Of a stretch of 64,000 nt of DNA, positions 1 through 7,968 are shown in pieces. The translations under genes were made by a program, and so were the position numbers. Location of the stretch: the NCBI RefSeq assembly GCF_001598695.1, contig NZ_BCZK01000014.1, forward strand, positions 62,001-126,000, written 5' to 3'. Numbering within the stretch: position 1 is the stretch's first letter; each line of letters starts with the position of its first letter. Under the pieces are notes generated by a model, which was not told the origin of the DNA, ran no database searches, and saw nothing but the letters and a program-made list of their open reading frames with translations. The stretch is from Klebsiella oxytoca NBRC 105695. GTDB lineage: Bacteria > Pseudomonadota > Gammaproteobacteria > Enterobacterales > Enterobacteriaceae.

Positions 1-152
1 CGGTTGCCCTCGGTCGGCGGACGAATGCCGTGGCGGCTGAGTTCAACCACTTTTTCCAGCGCATACTGCGTGGCGGCATGGCCCGGTGCGGCCAGCAGCG
101 GCAGAGCGCAGGTAAGCAGCAGGCGTAGCAAAACCTGATGTCGTACAGGCAT
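1..152 (-). CDS. phyK: Histidine acid phytase, N-terminal part only (cut by window edge)
   Basis: Only the first 50 or so codons are present. They encode a signal peptide (basic start, long leucine/alanine stretch, cleavage near GHA-A) followed by VELSRHGIRPP, the RHGxRxP phosphohistidine motif of the histidine acid phosphatases. From memory, the N-terminus closely resembles the Klebsiella phytase PhyK, a periplasmic enzyme that removes phosphates from phytate (inositol hexakisphosphate). The related glucose-1-phosphatase Agp is the main alternative. The gene follows the organophosphate antiporter by 25 bp and is probably last in that operon. An AAGGAAG ribosome-binding site lies 8 bases before the chosen ATG; a second ATG directly upstream (155) is also possible. 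Confidence 0.8.
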   Translation of the reverse strand, partial: MPVRHQVLLRLLLTCALPLLAAPGHAATQYALEKVVELSRHGIRPPTEGN

Positions 153-180
153 CATAAAATCTTCCTTATAAGTTAAAAGG

Positions 181-1542
181 TTATGACGAGAATGAGGTCT
201 GACGTTCTATCGCGTGTCGCCTGGCGACAATCGCAGCGGTGGTAAAACAGAATAGCGCGGACACGAGGCCGGTGCCTACCCAAAACAGCGACAGCGTACT
301 GAAGTCATATAGCGTTTTGCCGTTTTCGATCATCGAGGTTTTATCGATGATGATGCCGGTGAGAAACTCGCCGAGTCCCGCCCCCGCGTAGCTGGCGATA
401 CCGATAGTGCCGAGCGCGGCGCCCGCGGCTTTACGCGATGAAATATCGACCGCGATCAGTCCGCCAAGGAAGCAGGTCAACGCTCCGATGGTGGCGCCGA
501 AGATAATCATCGCCAGAATATCGGTGTAGTAGCCGTGCGGCGACCAGAGCATCAGCGCGAAGCCGGCGGTGTTGAGCAGGCTGATAAACCCGGCCATCAC
601 GCTGCGGTTACGCGGGAAAAAGCGGTCGGAGAGCATCCCGGCGATAATGGTTCCGGCAATACCCGCGATAGCGTTGACCCCGATAATCCCGGACGCTTCG
701 AGAGTAGAGTAGGCTTTATCCTGTTCCAGAAAGAAGATCCCCCACGAGTTCACCGCGTAACGGTCGATATACATAAACGCCGAGGCCAGGGCCAGCGTCC
801 ACAGGGCCGGGTTACGCAGCGCCAGCAGCTGGTTTTTAAATACCGAGCCGCGGGCTTCCGTCTCCTCCTGCGGTTCATCGCGAATGACGTTGATGGGCGG
901 GAAGCCGCAGCTTTGCGGCGAGTCGCGCATAAACAACAGCATCAGCACCACCCCGGCGGCGCCGAGCGCGGCGGTCGACAGGTAGCCCATCTGCCAGCCG
1001 AATCCGGCAATCACCGCGGCGATCACCATATAGGTCATCGCTTCGCCGATGTTATGCGCCGTCGACCAGATCGCGTAAAAAGTGCCTCGTTCTTTACAGC
1101 CGTACCAGCGCGCCAGCGATACCACGCACGGGCCAACGCCCATCGACTGCGCCCAGCCGTTAATCCCCCAGAAGATTGCCAGCAGCATGGCGTTGCTGGT
1201 CATCCCCATCATCAGGTTCATTCCGGCGCTTAGCAGTAGCCCAAGGCTCATGTAGCGCACTACGTTGGCATGATCGGCAATAAAGCCGTTAACCAGCTTG
1301 CCGATGGCGTAGCTGAAAAATAGCGTTGAGCCGATCATGCCCAGCTCCGTTGGGGTTATGCCGAGTTCCACCAGCGCGCTTTTGGCGACGGTGAACGATA
1401 GCCGGCAAACGTAGAACGTGACGTACGCCAGGGTCATGGTGATAAAGGTTTGCCAGCGCACGCTGCGAAAGCGCCGTTCATCGAACTCTCCGCCCGCTTT
1501 GGGCGGCGAAGCGCGAAAAAATGCGATAATTCTTCCAGACAT
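181..1542 (-). CDS. Organophosphate:phosphate antiporter family transporter (MFS, GlpT/UhpT/UhpC-like)
   Basis: A 453-residue membrane protein with about 12 hydrophobic segments. The N-terminal TFYVCRLSF and the LGMIGS / SYAIGKLVNGFIAD region match the organophosphate antiporter family, whose members exchange phosphate for glycerol-3-phosphate, hexose phosphates or phosphoglycerate, or act as sensors (UhpC). No UhpB-type partner is present, so transport is more likely than sensing. It lies between an inositol-monophosphatase-family gene and a phytase gene, so I infer that its substrate is a phytate breakdown product such as myo-inositol monophosphate. This is not proven; a sugar phosphate is the alternative. 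The Shine-Dalgarno sequence is inside a small hairpin, described separately. Confidence 0.85.
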   Translation of the reverse strand: MSGRIIAFFRASPPKAGGEFDERRFRSVRWQTFITMTLAYVTFYVCRLSFTVAKSALVELGITPTELGMIGSTLFFSYAIGKLVNGFIADHANVVRYMSLGLLLSAGMNLMMGMTSNAMLLAIFWGINGWAQSMGVGPCVVSLARWYGCKERGTFYAIWSTAHNIGEAMTYMVIAAVIAGFGWQMGYLSTAALGAAGVVLMLLFMRDSPQSCGFPPINVIRDEPQEETEARGSVFKNQLLALRNPALWTLALASAFMYIDRYAVNSWGIFFLEQDKAYSTLEASGIIGVNAIAGIAGTIIAGMLSDRFFPRNRSVMAGFISLLNTAGFALMLWSPHGYYTDILAMIIFGATIGALTCFLGGLIAVDISSRKAAGAALGTIGIASYAGAGLGEFLTGIIIDKTSMIENGKTLYDFSTLSLFWVGTGLVSALFCFTTAAIVARRHAIERQTSFSS

Positions 1543-1550
1543 AATGGTAT

Positions 1551-1565
1551 CTCCGAAGGTCGGAG
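1551..1565 (-). promoter_or_regulatory. Hairpin covering the ribosome-binding site of the antiporter gene
   Basis: On the minus strand CTCCGA and TCGGAG pair around a 3-base loop. The right arm holds the GGAG Shine-Dalgarno sequence, which ends 8 bases before the antiporter ATG. The structure could lower or condition translation. Pairing is read directly from the sequence; a regulatory effect is inferred. Confidence 0.4.
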
Positions 1566-1649
1566 GCCTGACTGATTAGTGTGGTTCGTCCATGAGGTTT
1601 ATCGTCGTTGTGTAGAGTACATAATCAGATAAAGCCTGACCCGATACGG

Positions 1650-2459
1650 TTAAGGTAATGGGTGACAAAGCATGTTTTTTAATTGTGGGTAGAGCGTCTT
1701 GCTGGCCAGCAGCAGCGGGTTGCCGTGACGAATCCCGTCGTTTGCCAGATAATCGTTGCTAAGGCCGCCCGCTTCGCGCATCAGCACCAGCCCCGGCAGC
1801 CCGTCCCAGGGGTTCATATGCGGTTCGTAGTAGCCGATAAGCCTGCCTGCCGCCGCCCAGGCGCTCATCAGCGCTCCGGAGCCGTTGCGGATAAACATCC
1901 CGCCGTCGCTCAGCAGCGCATCGAGGAAGGGCAGAAAGAGCGCAGGCGTCACGCGGTGCGAGGTGCCGACGCCCATCACTCCCTCTTTGACCGTCGCACC
2001 CGGATGCGGCGCGACAGGCGCATCGTTAAGCCATGCGCCCTGGCCTTTCAGGGCGTGGAACAGCTCGCGATGGTTGGGGTCGTACACCACGCCGATAACC
2101 GGTTCCCCGTCGGCGACGATAGCCAGCGACAGGCACCAGGTATGCAGGCCGTTAAGAAAACAGCTGGTGCCGTCGATAGGATCGACAACCCACAGGACGC
2201 GGGCGTCCGGCATCTGCGTTCCGCTCTCTTCGCCGAGAAAGCCGTCCTGCGGGAAGGCGTCCATAATGCGCTGCTTCACAAACGCTTCGACCTGTTTATC
2301 GGCGACGCTGACCACGTCCTGCAGGTCATCGCCTTTATGATCCACCGCCAGCCGGTCGCGCTGCTGATAGAATTCGAACGCCAGTTCCGCGCCGGCCTGC
2401 GCCAGCTCGCAGGCCAGGCGGTAGCGGGCCTGCAGTTCATGTAATTCCAGTGATTTCAT
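1650..2459 (-). CDS. Inositol monophosphatase family phosphatase
   Basis: 269 residues with the marks of the Mg-dependent, lithium-sensitive phosphatase family: the EESG metal-site motif near residue 78, WVVDPIDGTSCF near residues 90-101, and the C-terminal WDGLPGLVLMREAGG. Known members hydrolyse inositol-1-phosphate, PAP (CysQ) or histidinol phosphate. A few residues depart from the commonest form (DGTSCF where many have DGTxNF). In this context, with an organophosphate antiporter and a phytase downstream and a LacI regulator upstream, I infer cytoplasmic dephosphorylation of imported inositol monophosphate. The start lies 15 bp downstream of a perfect palindrome that looks like the regulator's operator. 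A GGGAG ribosome-binding site precedes it. Confidence 0.85.
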   Translation of the reverse strand: MKSLELHELQARYRLACELAQAGAELAFEFYQQRDRLAVDHKGDDLQDVVSVADKQVEAFVKQRIMDAFPQDGFLGEESGTQMPDARVLWVVDPIDGTSCFLNGLHTWCLSLAIVADGEPVIGVVYDPNHRELFHALKGQGAWLNDAPVAPHPGATVKEGVMGVGTSHRVTPALFLPFLDALLSDGGMFIRNGSGALMSAWAAAGRLIGYYEPHMNPWDGLPGLVLMREAGGLSNDYLANDGIRHGNPLLLASKTLYPQLKNMLCHPLP

Positions 2460-2473
2460 CGTAACTCCCTATT

Positions 2474-2489
2474 TTGCACACGTGTGCAA
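2474..2489. promoter_or_regulatory. Perfect 16-bp palindrome, probable LacI-family operator
   Basis: The sequence TTGCACACGTGTGCAA is a perfect inverted repeat with a central CG, the form typical of LacI/GalR-family operators. It sits between the LacI-type gene and the phosphatase gene, 14 bases before the phosphatase start codon, where a bound repressor would block promoter clearance. I saw no second copy in the rest of this cluster. Confidence 0.7.
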
Positions 2490-2497
2490 TTTGCCTG

Positions 2498-2518
2498 AAA
2501 AAAACAGCCCCGAAGGGC
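2498..2518 (-). terminator. Short intrinsic terminator after the LacI-type gene
   Basis: On the minus strand GCCC-TTCG-GGGC is followed by TG and seven T residues. The stem is only 4 bp but has a stable UUCG-type loop. It would separate the regulator transcript from the structural genes, in keeping with an operator placed just downstream. Confidence 0.5.
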
Positions 2519-2580
2519 AAAATGAGTGTGGATGGATTAAAAAAATTATTCTGTGATCGCTCCGGCATAAAATGAATTTT

Positions 2581-3570
2581 TCATTTTGCACTTTGACGAA
2601 CGATCAGTTTCACCGGCACTTCACGATGGCGTGACGGCAGACTGAATTTGGCGATCCGCGTGACCAGCAGATCCACCGCATGGTGGGCGAGCAGGGCAGT
2701 ATTTTGCTGCACGGTAGTCAGCTGATAGGGCTGCCAGTCCGCCTGCGGGATATCATCGAAGCCGATAATAGCGGGTAGCGAAGCGGCGGGGTTGTCTGCC
2801 CGCAGACCGTCCAGGGCGCCGAGCGCCAGCATATCGGTGGCGCAGAAGAGCGCCTGCAGCTGCGGATGTGCGGCAAGCAGCTGTCTGGCGGCGGCAAATC
2901 CCGCCTGATAGCCGCTGCTGTCGCAGAAGTGCGCGGCGATCTCCATGCCCTGGCTATGGGCAACAAACGCTTCGTAGCGCTGGCGGGTGCTGAAGTTATC
3001 CAGACTTTCGCCGATAAACCCGGCCTGGCGCCACTGGCGCTGAGTACACAGGTCGGCGACCAGCTTCGCGCCCTGCGCGTTGTCGCTGCACACGCGATCG
3101 CAGCCGGCCAGGTCGGCGTGGCGGTTGATAAGGGTGACCGGGATTTTTCGCTCCAGATACTCCTCCGCCAGCGACAGCGGCGGCGCCCCGGAGGTAATAA
3201 TGACGCCTGCGACGTGATAGCTCAGCAACTGTCTGAGCGACGGGGCGAGCTGCTGCGGATCGTCGGCGTTCATCAGCAGCGGCATAAAACCGTTGAGCGC
3301 CAACTGGTGGACCAGCGGCGACAGCAGCTTACTGCGGAACGGGTTATCAAATCCGGCGGTGACGATGCCGATAAAGTTGCTGCTGCCGGTGTTCATCGTG
3401 CGGGCGATGATATTCACCTGATAACCCAGCGTTTCCGCCGCGGCGAGAACCTTCTGGCGGGTTTTTTCCGCCACCGACGCGCCGGGGGTAAAGGTGCGGG
3501 AAACTGCGGAACGGGAGACGCCAGCGAGCCGGGCAACGTCCTCTGCCTTAATCCATTTTTTTTCGCTCAT
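2581..3570 (-). CDS. LacI/GalR-family transcriptional regulator
   Basis: 329 residues from the chosen start MSEKKWIKAEDV. The N-terminal helix-turn-helix (AEDVARLAGVSRSAVSRTF) and the hinge GYQVNIIARTM are those of LacI regulators, followed by a periplasmic-binding-protein-like effector domain (NFIGIVTAGFDNPF onward). The reading frame is open 41 codons further upstream, but those residues are unlike the family and the helix-turn-helix belongs at the very N-terminus. Its target is probably the palindrome in front of the next gene, so it likely controls the phosphatase-antiporter-phytase genes. The effector is unknown; myo-inositol or an inositol phosphate is a guess from context. Confidence 0.85.
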   Translation of the reverse strand: MSEKKWIKAEDVARLAGVSRSAVSRTFTPGASVAEKTRQKVLAAAETLGYQVNIIARTMNTGSSNFIGIVTAGFDNPFRSKLLSPLVHQLALNGFMPLLMNADDPQQLAPSLRQLLSYHVAGVIITSGAPPLSLAEEYLERKIPVTLINRHADLAGCDRVCSDNAQGAKLVADLCTQRQWRQAGFIGESLDNFSTRQRYEAFVAHSQGMEIAAHFCDSSGYQAGFAAARQLLAAHPQLQALFCATDMLALGALDGLRADNPAASLPAIIGFDDIPQADWQPYQLTTVQQNTALLAHHAVDLLVTRIAKFSLPSRHREVPVKLIVRQSAK

Positions 3571-3715
3571 AGTATCAGGGTACGGGTTGTCCTCAGTGAG
3601 CCCGCGCCGACGCAGGAGCCCATCGTCGGCACGGAAAAAGTAGTAAGAAGGTACCACATAAATCCTCGGCCGAGCAGCGGGTTGACGCGGCACAGGTACC
3701 GCGCCAACGTCAGGC

Positions 3716-4954
3716 TTATGCCGGATAGCGAATCTGCTCCGCCTGGCGCTGCAAAATGATTTTGCCGTGACGAATGGAGGTCAGCACTTTTGCCTGGCGG
3801 CGCAGCGCGTCATAGTCGTTTTCCGCATCGAGGATCAGCAGGTTCGCCGGGCGCCCTTCGGCAATACCGTAGTTATCGCCGAGGCACAGCGTGCGGGCGC
3901 TGTTATCGGTAATCAGATCGAGGCAGCGCTGCAAATCTTCGTATCCCAGCATATGGCAGATATGCAGCCCGGCGTCGAGAATGCGCATGATGTTACCGTT
4001 GCCCAGCGGGTACCACGGGTCCTGAATGGAGTCCTGGGCGAAGCAGACGTTGATCCCGGCGCGGTCCAGCTCCGCCACCCGCGTCACGCCGCGGCGTTTC
4101 GGCCAACTGTCGAAGCGCCCCTGCAGGTGAATGCTTTCGGTCGGGCAGGAGATAAAGTTGATGCCCGACGCTTTGAGCAGGCGGAACAGCTTCGAGCAGT
4201 AGGCATTATCGTAAGAACCCATAGCGCAGGTATGGCTGGCGGTGACCTGCGCGCCCATGCCGCGCACCCGGGCCTCTTCCGCCAGCACCTCCAGAAAGCG
4301 CGACTGCGGATCGTCGGTTTCATCGCAATGCACGTCCACCAGGCAGCCGTGGCGCTGGGCCAGGTCCATCAGAAAAACCAGCGAGCTGACGCCCTTATCG
4401 CGGGTGTTTTCGTAGTGCGGGATACCGCCCACCACGTCGGCGCCCATTTCGATGGCGCGGGTCATCAGCTCGCGTCCGCCGGGGAAGGACTCAATGCCCT
4501 CCTGCGGGAAGGCGACGATCTGCAGATCGATAAGATGAGCCGCCTCCTTTTTCACCCTCAGCATTGCCTCAAGGGCGGTCAGGGAAGGGTCGGTAACATC
4601 AATGTGGGTACGCACGTGCTGCACGCCGTTGTCGCGCAGCATGCCGATGGTTTTCAGCGCCCGCTGGCGGGTATCTTCGACGGTGACGCTCGCTTTACGC
4701 TGGCTCCAGCGGGCGATGCCCTCAAACAGGGTACCGCTCATATTCCACTCCGGCTCGCCCGCCGTCAGGGTGGCATCGAGATGAATATGCGGCTCGACGA
4801 ACGGCGGGATCGCCAGCTTTTGCTCTGCGTCGATATCGTCGGCGTCAGCCGTCTGCACGGCGGTCTGCGCGGTGATGCTCTTAAACAGACCGTCCTCTAG
4901 CTCAAGGGTATAAAGCGCTTCTTGCTGGCGCAGACGCGCGTTGATAATTTTCAT
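3716..4954 (-). CDS. CodA-like amidohydrolase (cytosine deaminase family, altered active site)
   Basis: 412 residues aligning over the full length, from memory, with E. coli cytosine deaminase CodA. The metal-binding residues are all visible: HIH (His56, His58), VHCDE (His209, Glu212), SHTCA (His241) and FAQD (Asp308). The FPQEG glutamine that reads the pyrimidine in CodA is kept (Gln151). Two positions differ: CodA FGHDD is FAQDS here, so the second aspartate (D314 in CodA) is Ser309, and CodA NPLVN is CPTES. This suggests a related substrate rather than cytosine itself, for example isocytosine, a pterin or another cyclic amidine. It overlaps the PucR-type gene by ATGA, so the two are translationally coupled. 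Confidence 0.8.
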   Translation of the reverse strand: MKIINARLRQQEALYTLELEDGLFKSITAQTAVQTADADDIDAEQKLAIPPFVEPHIHLDATLTAGEPEWNMSGTLFEGIARWSQRKASVTVEDTRQRALKTIGMLRDNGVQHVRTHIDVTDPSLTALEAMLRVKKEAAHLIDLQIVAFPQEGIESFPGGRELMTRAIEMGADVVGGIPHYENTRDKGVSSLVFLMDLAQRHGCLVDVHCDETDDPQSRFLEVLAEEARVRGMGAQVTASHTCAMGSYDNAYCSKLFRLLKASGINFISCPTESIHLQGRFDSWPKRRGVTRVAELDRAGINVCFAQDSIQDPWYPLGNGNIMRILDAGLHICHMLGYEDLQRCLDLITDNSARTLCLGDNYGIAEGRPANLLILDAENDYDALRRQAKVLTSIRHGKIILQRQAEQIRYPA

Positions 4955-6186
4955 GGTTGTTCCCGTAAATGGTTTTGCGACATACGCCAGATCGCCAGGG
5001 CGACCGAGGCGTTGAGATGAAATTGCGGATGGCTGACCGGATAGCCGGTCAGCTTTTCAATACGCTGAATGCGTTGATGCAGCGTGTTGCGGTGGATACC
5101 CAGCCGCTCGGCGGCCCGGACCACGTTGCCGCTCTCCTGAAGCAGCGTTTCCAGCGTCTCCATCAGCAGCCATGGGCTTTTGCGATCGGGTTCGATCAGA
5201 CAGCCGAGGGTGTCGTGCATAAAATCGCTCAGTAGCCCAGGGTCGCCGACGGCGGAGAGCAGCTTGATAAAGCCCAATTGCTGGTAGTCGCTGATACGCT
5301 GGGCCGGACGCAGGCTATCGCTGAGGTCCAACGCCTGACGGGCCTGCGACAGCGCGCGCTGATATTCCTGTAGCTGCTGCACCGGCGCCGAAAGGCCGCA
5401 CAGCAGCGATAGCCCGTCGTCGCCCTCCGCCAGCGCATGCAGCCACGTCTGGAGCCACGTTTTCTGCTGATAAAACTCGCCCTCTTCATCCGGCAGCAGG
5501 AAGAGAAACATATTGCCGCGCTCGACCAGCGGAAAGGGATTGCCCTGCTGATTGAGCTGCTGCTGCAGGCGCTGGCGTACGGTGCGGCGGGCCTGCTGCA
5601 GCCAGGCCTCGGCCTGCTCCGGCGGAAACTGACGAAACAGGCGTTGGATACCTTCCAGCCGCAGCGCCGCTACCCGCAGCGGCCGGGTAAAGTCCAGCTG
5701 CTGGTGGAGCGCGCGCTGATGCAGAATTTGCAGGTCGGGAAAGTCGCCGGTTAACAGCTGCAGCAGAATATCGCGCTGCGATTGCAGGGCGTTTTCGCTG
5801 CGCACCAGCGCGGTACCGATGCGTTCGGTCACGATCACCATCTTCAGCAGATAGGGCTGTTCGATCAGCGGTATGCCCAGTTCATCGGCCAGCGCAATCA
5901 GGCGCGGCGGGATCGCCTGAATGTACGCATCGCCGGTGAGGATCACCATCCCGGCAATCCCGCGCTGCTTGCCCTCCATCAGCAAATGGATCAGGTTGTC
6001 TTCATCGCGGGGATGGTTGATCCCGGTGATGAACACCAGCTCCCCGCCCATAATCCATTCGGCGATATTTTCATTTTCCGCCACGTAGTACCAGCGCACC
6101 GCCAGCTGTAGCCCCTGCTTACCGGCGCGCAGGCGCATGGCGGAAAGCCCATCAAGGGCGAGGATTTCGCCCACCGTCAGGCTCAT
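4951..6186 (-). CDS. PucR-family transcriptional regulator
   Basis: 411 residues with the PucR layout: an N-terminal purine-catabolism domain (MSLTVGEILALDGL, GGELVFITGI), a central GGDEF-like region and a C-terminal helix-turn-helix (NVVRAAERLGIHRNTLHQRI). Members usually activate genes for purine, allantoin or other nitrogenous base use. It sits between the permease gene (2 bp away) and the deaminase gene (4-bp overlap), so it very likely controls this three-gene operon. The ligand is probably the imported base or its deaminated product. Confidence 0.85.
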   Translation of the reverse strand: MSLTVGEILALDGLSAMRLRAGKQGLQLAVRWYYVAENENIAEWIMGGELVFITGINHPRDEDNLIHLLMEGKQRGIAGMVILTGDAYIQAIPPRLIALADELGIPLIEQPYLLKMVIVTERIGTALVRSENALQSQRDILLQLLTGDFPDLQILHQRALHQQLDFTRPLRVAALRLEGIQRLFRQFPPEQAEAWLQQARRTVRQRLQQQLNQQGNPFPLVERGNMFLFLLPDEEGEFYQQKTWLQTWLHALAEGDDGLSLLCGLSAPVQQLQEYQRALSQARQALDLSDSLRPAQRISDYQQLGFIKLLSAVGDPGLLSDFMHDTLGCLIEPDRKSPWLLMETLETLLQESGNVVRAAERLGIHRNTLHQRIQRIEKLTGYPVSHPQFHLNASVALAIWRMSQNHLREQP

Positions 6187-6188
6187 GA

Positions 6189-7451
6189 CTACTGTTCCAC
6201 GACGGAATCAGCGGCGGGCTGGCGTTTGCTCAGACGAGTCAGCGCGATATAGACCAGCGCGGAAACGGTGATACCGACCAGCGGGGCGATCCACGGCGAG
6301 AGGTAGGCCACCACCGCGCCCACGGCGTAGGCGCTAAGCCCCAGCCAGTTAAAACGCGGCAAACGGGCGGTGTGCAGCAGCGGGTAGCGGCCGCCGCGAT
6401 AAAACCAGTAGTCGGCGAGGATCACGCCGCCGATGGGGGGAATGATGCTGCCCAGCAGCACCAGGAAAGGAATCAGCATTTCATACATACCGCCAATGGC
6501 CAGCAGAATGCCGACTCCGGCGGCGACTACGGTCAGGGTGCGGCGACGCTCGCTGCGCAGCAGATGGCAGGCCGCCGCCGAGACGTTATAAATCGTCGGC
6601 CCCTGAATGGTCAGCAGATTGAGGCACAGCATCACCACCGCGGCGACCGACAGCCCCTGCAAAATCAGCACTTCCACGATATCAGCCTGCTGGTAAACGA
6701 TGGCGCACCAGGCGCCGGCGATAATCATTAGCCCGTTGCCGATCAGGAAGCTACTCATGCTGGCGACGATGGCGGTACGGCTGGAGTTGGCCAGCCGCGT
6801 CCAGTTGGTCGCCTGGGTCGCGCCGCTGGCAAAGGTGCCGAATACCATGGTGATGGCCGCAGACCAGCTCATGGTTTCGCCGGGTTCGATTTGGGTCATC
6901 GCCTGCCAGCCGCCGGCGTGATGGGCGGCAAGGTACATCGACACCACCAGCAGAATAAACATCAGCGGCACCGATACACGCGACAGTGCATCCAGCCCCT
7001 TGTAGCCCACCAGCGCGGTGACGCAAAACAGGATACCGAACAGGATCATCAGCGGAGTCGTCAGCGCCTCAGGAAGGGCGAGGATTTTGACCAGCGAGAT
7101 GGCGACCGTCGCCGTACCCCAGGCGTACCATCCCAGCTCGGCGAAACCGAGGATAAAATCGGCGAGCTTGCTGCCGATTTCCCCGAAGCAAAAACGCCCC
7201 ATCAGCACGGTATTTAGCCCGCTGCGCGCGGCAATCCAGCCGAGCGACGCGGCGTACAGAGCCAGCAGAAAGTTACCGATTACCGCAATCCACAGCAGGT
7301 TAACGATGGAGAAAGAGACGCCCAGCTTGCCGCCCGCGAACATGGTGCCGGTGAAAAAGGTAAAGCTGAACAGAACCATCGAGATGGAAAATACGCCCTT
7401 GCGCCCGGAAGCGGGCGCTTCGACGAGTGGAAAATCATTGCTGTTTGACAT
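6189..7451 (-). CDS. NCS1 nucleobase:cation symporter, CodB-like
   Basis: 420 residues with about 12 transmembrane segments. The order of helices and the motifs WIAARSGLNTVLMGRFCFG and FASGATQATNWTRLA fit the cytosine permease CodB branch of the NCS1 family, which imports nucleobases or related compounds with protons or sodium. It is the first gene of the operon with the PucR regulator and the CodA-like deaminase, so it probably imports the deaminase substrate. Because the deaminase is altered at substrate-contact positions, cytosine should not be assumed as the cargo. Confidence 0.85.
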   Translation of the reverse strand: MSNSNDFPLVEAPASGRKGVFSISMVLFSFTFFTGTMFAGGKLGVSFSIVNLLWIAVIGNFLLALYAASLGWIAARSGLNTVLMGRFCFGEIGSKLADFILGFAELGWYAWGTATVAISLVKILALPEALTTPLMILFGILFCVTALVGYKGLDALSRVSVPLMFILLVVSMYLAAHHAGGWQAMTQIEPGETMSWSAAITMVFGTFASGATQATNWTRLANSSRTAIVASMSSFLIGNGLMIIAGAWCAIVYQQADIVEVLILQGLSVAAVVMLCLNLLTIQGPTIYNVSAAACHLLRSERRRTLTVVAAGVGILLAIGGMYEMLIPFLVLLGSIIPPIGGVILADYWFYRGGRYPLLHTARLPRFNWLGLSAYAVGAVVAYLSPWIAPLVGITVSALVYIALTRLSKRQPAADSVVEQ

Positions 7452-7968
7452 GGTGGAACCTCTGAGTGGCTATCCGAATAGCGATGGCTGATGGGTAGCA
7501 AGAGGTATGCCAAAAAAATCAAGGCAGGCATAACACAAGAGGGTGGGCAATCTGCACATAAAATCGTATTTCTCGGTCGTCGATTGCCATCAATCTGTGC
7601 ACAGTGCCATGTTTTGCACCATCGCGGGGCGCGGGGGTTGGTACGGTAGCCGCATAAATACCGGGCGGCGGCTGGCGCCTCACCCGCCCCGAAAGACCGT
7701 GCCGAATCGACAAATGATGTCAATTTTGCGCCTTTTCCCGCTGGAACGATTAGCCATCTTTTTAACACTCCGCAGCCGGTAATTTTGGCGTCATGAAAAT
7801 GTGTAGTTGTATTGTTGTTAAAAATCGTAATTACATATGCATTTCTGATATAACCATTCTCAATGTAAGTCTTTCCTGAAATATTGTTCGCTTACGTCGG
7901 CGGTGTTAGTATCGGGTAAATAGCCATTTAGACGGCTAAATACAACATCGCTAAACTAAGGAACTGCT
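7452..7968. other. 517-bp divergent intergenic region between permease operon and mtnB
   Basis: No convincing gene is present; the short open frames have no ribosome-binding site or recognisable product. The part next to mtnB is AT-rich. A possible mtnB promoter is TTGTTC (7884-7889), a 17-bp spacer and TAGTAT (7907-7912), followed by the MetJ-type operator annotated separately. A promoter for the minus-strand permease operon must also lie here, but I cannot place it. Confidence 0.6.
7922..7937. promoter_or_regulatory. Tandem met boxes (MetJ operator) in front of mtnB
   Basis: AGCCATTT followed by AGACGGCT; the second box matches the MetJ consensus AGACGTCT at 7 of 8 bases. The wider core CATTTAGACGGCTAA is nearly the same as that between mtnC and ybdL (14 of 15 bases). 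It lies just after the proposed start of mtnB transcription and about 30 bp before the start codon. I infer repression by MetJ with S-adenosylmethionine. Confidence 0.7.

Noticed and set aside
7280-7768. 162-codon frame across the codB-like start
   Set aside because: Overlaps the permease gene in another frame and has no family features.
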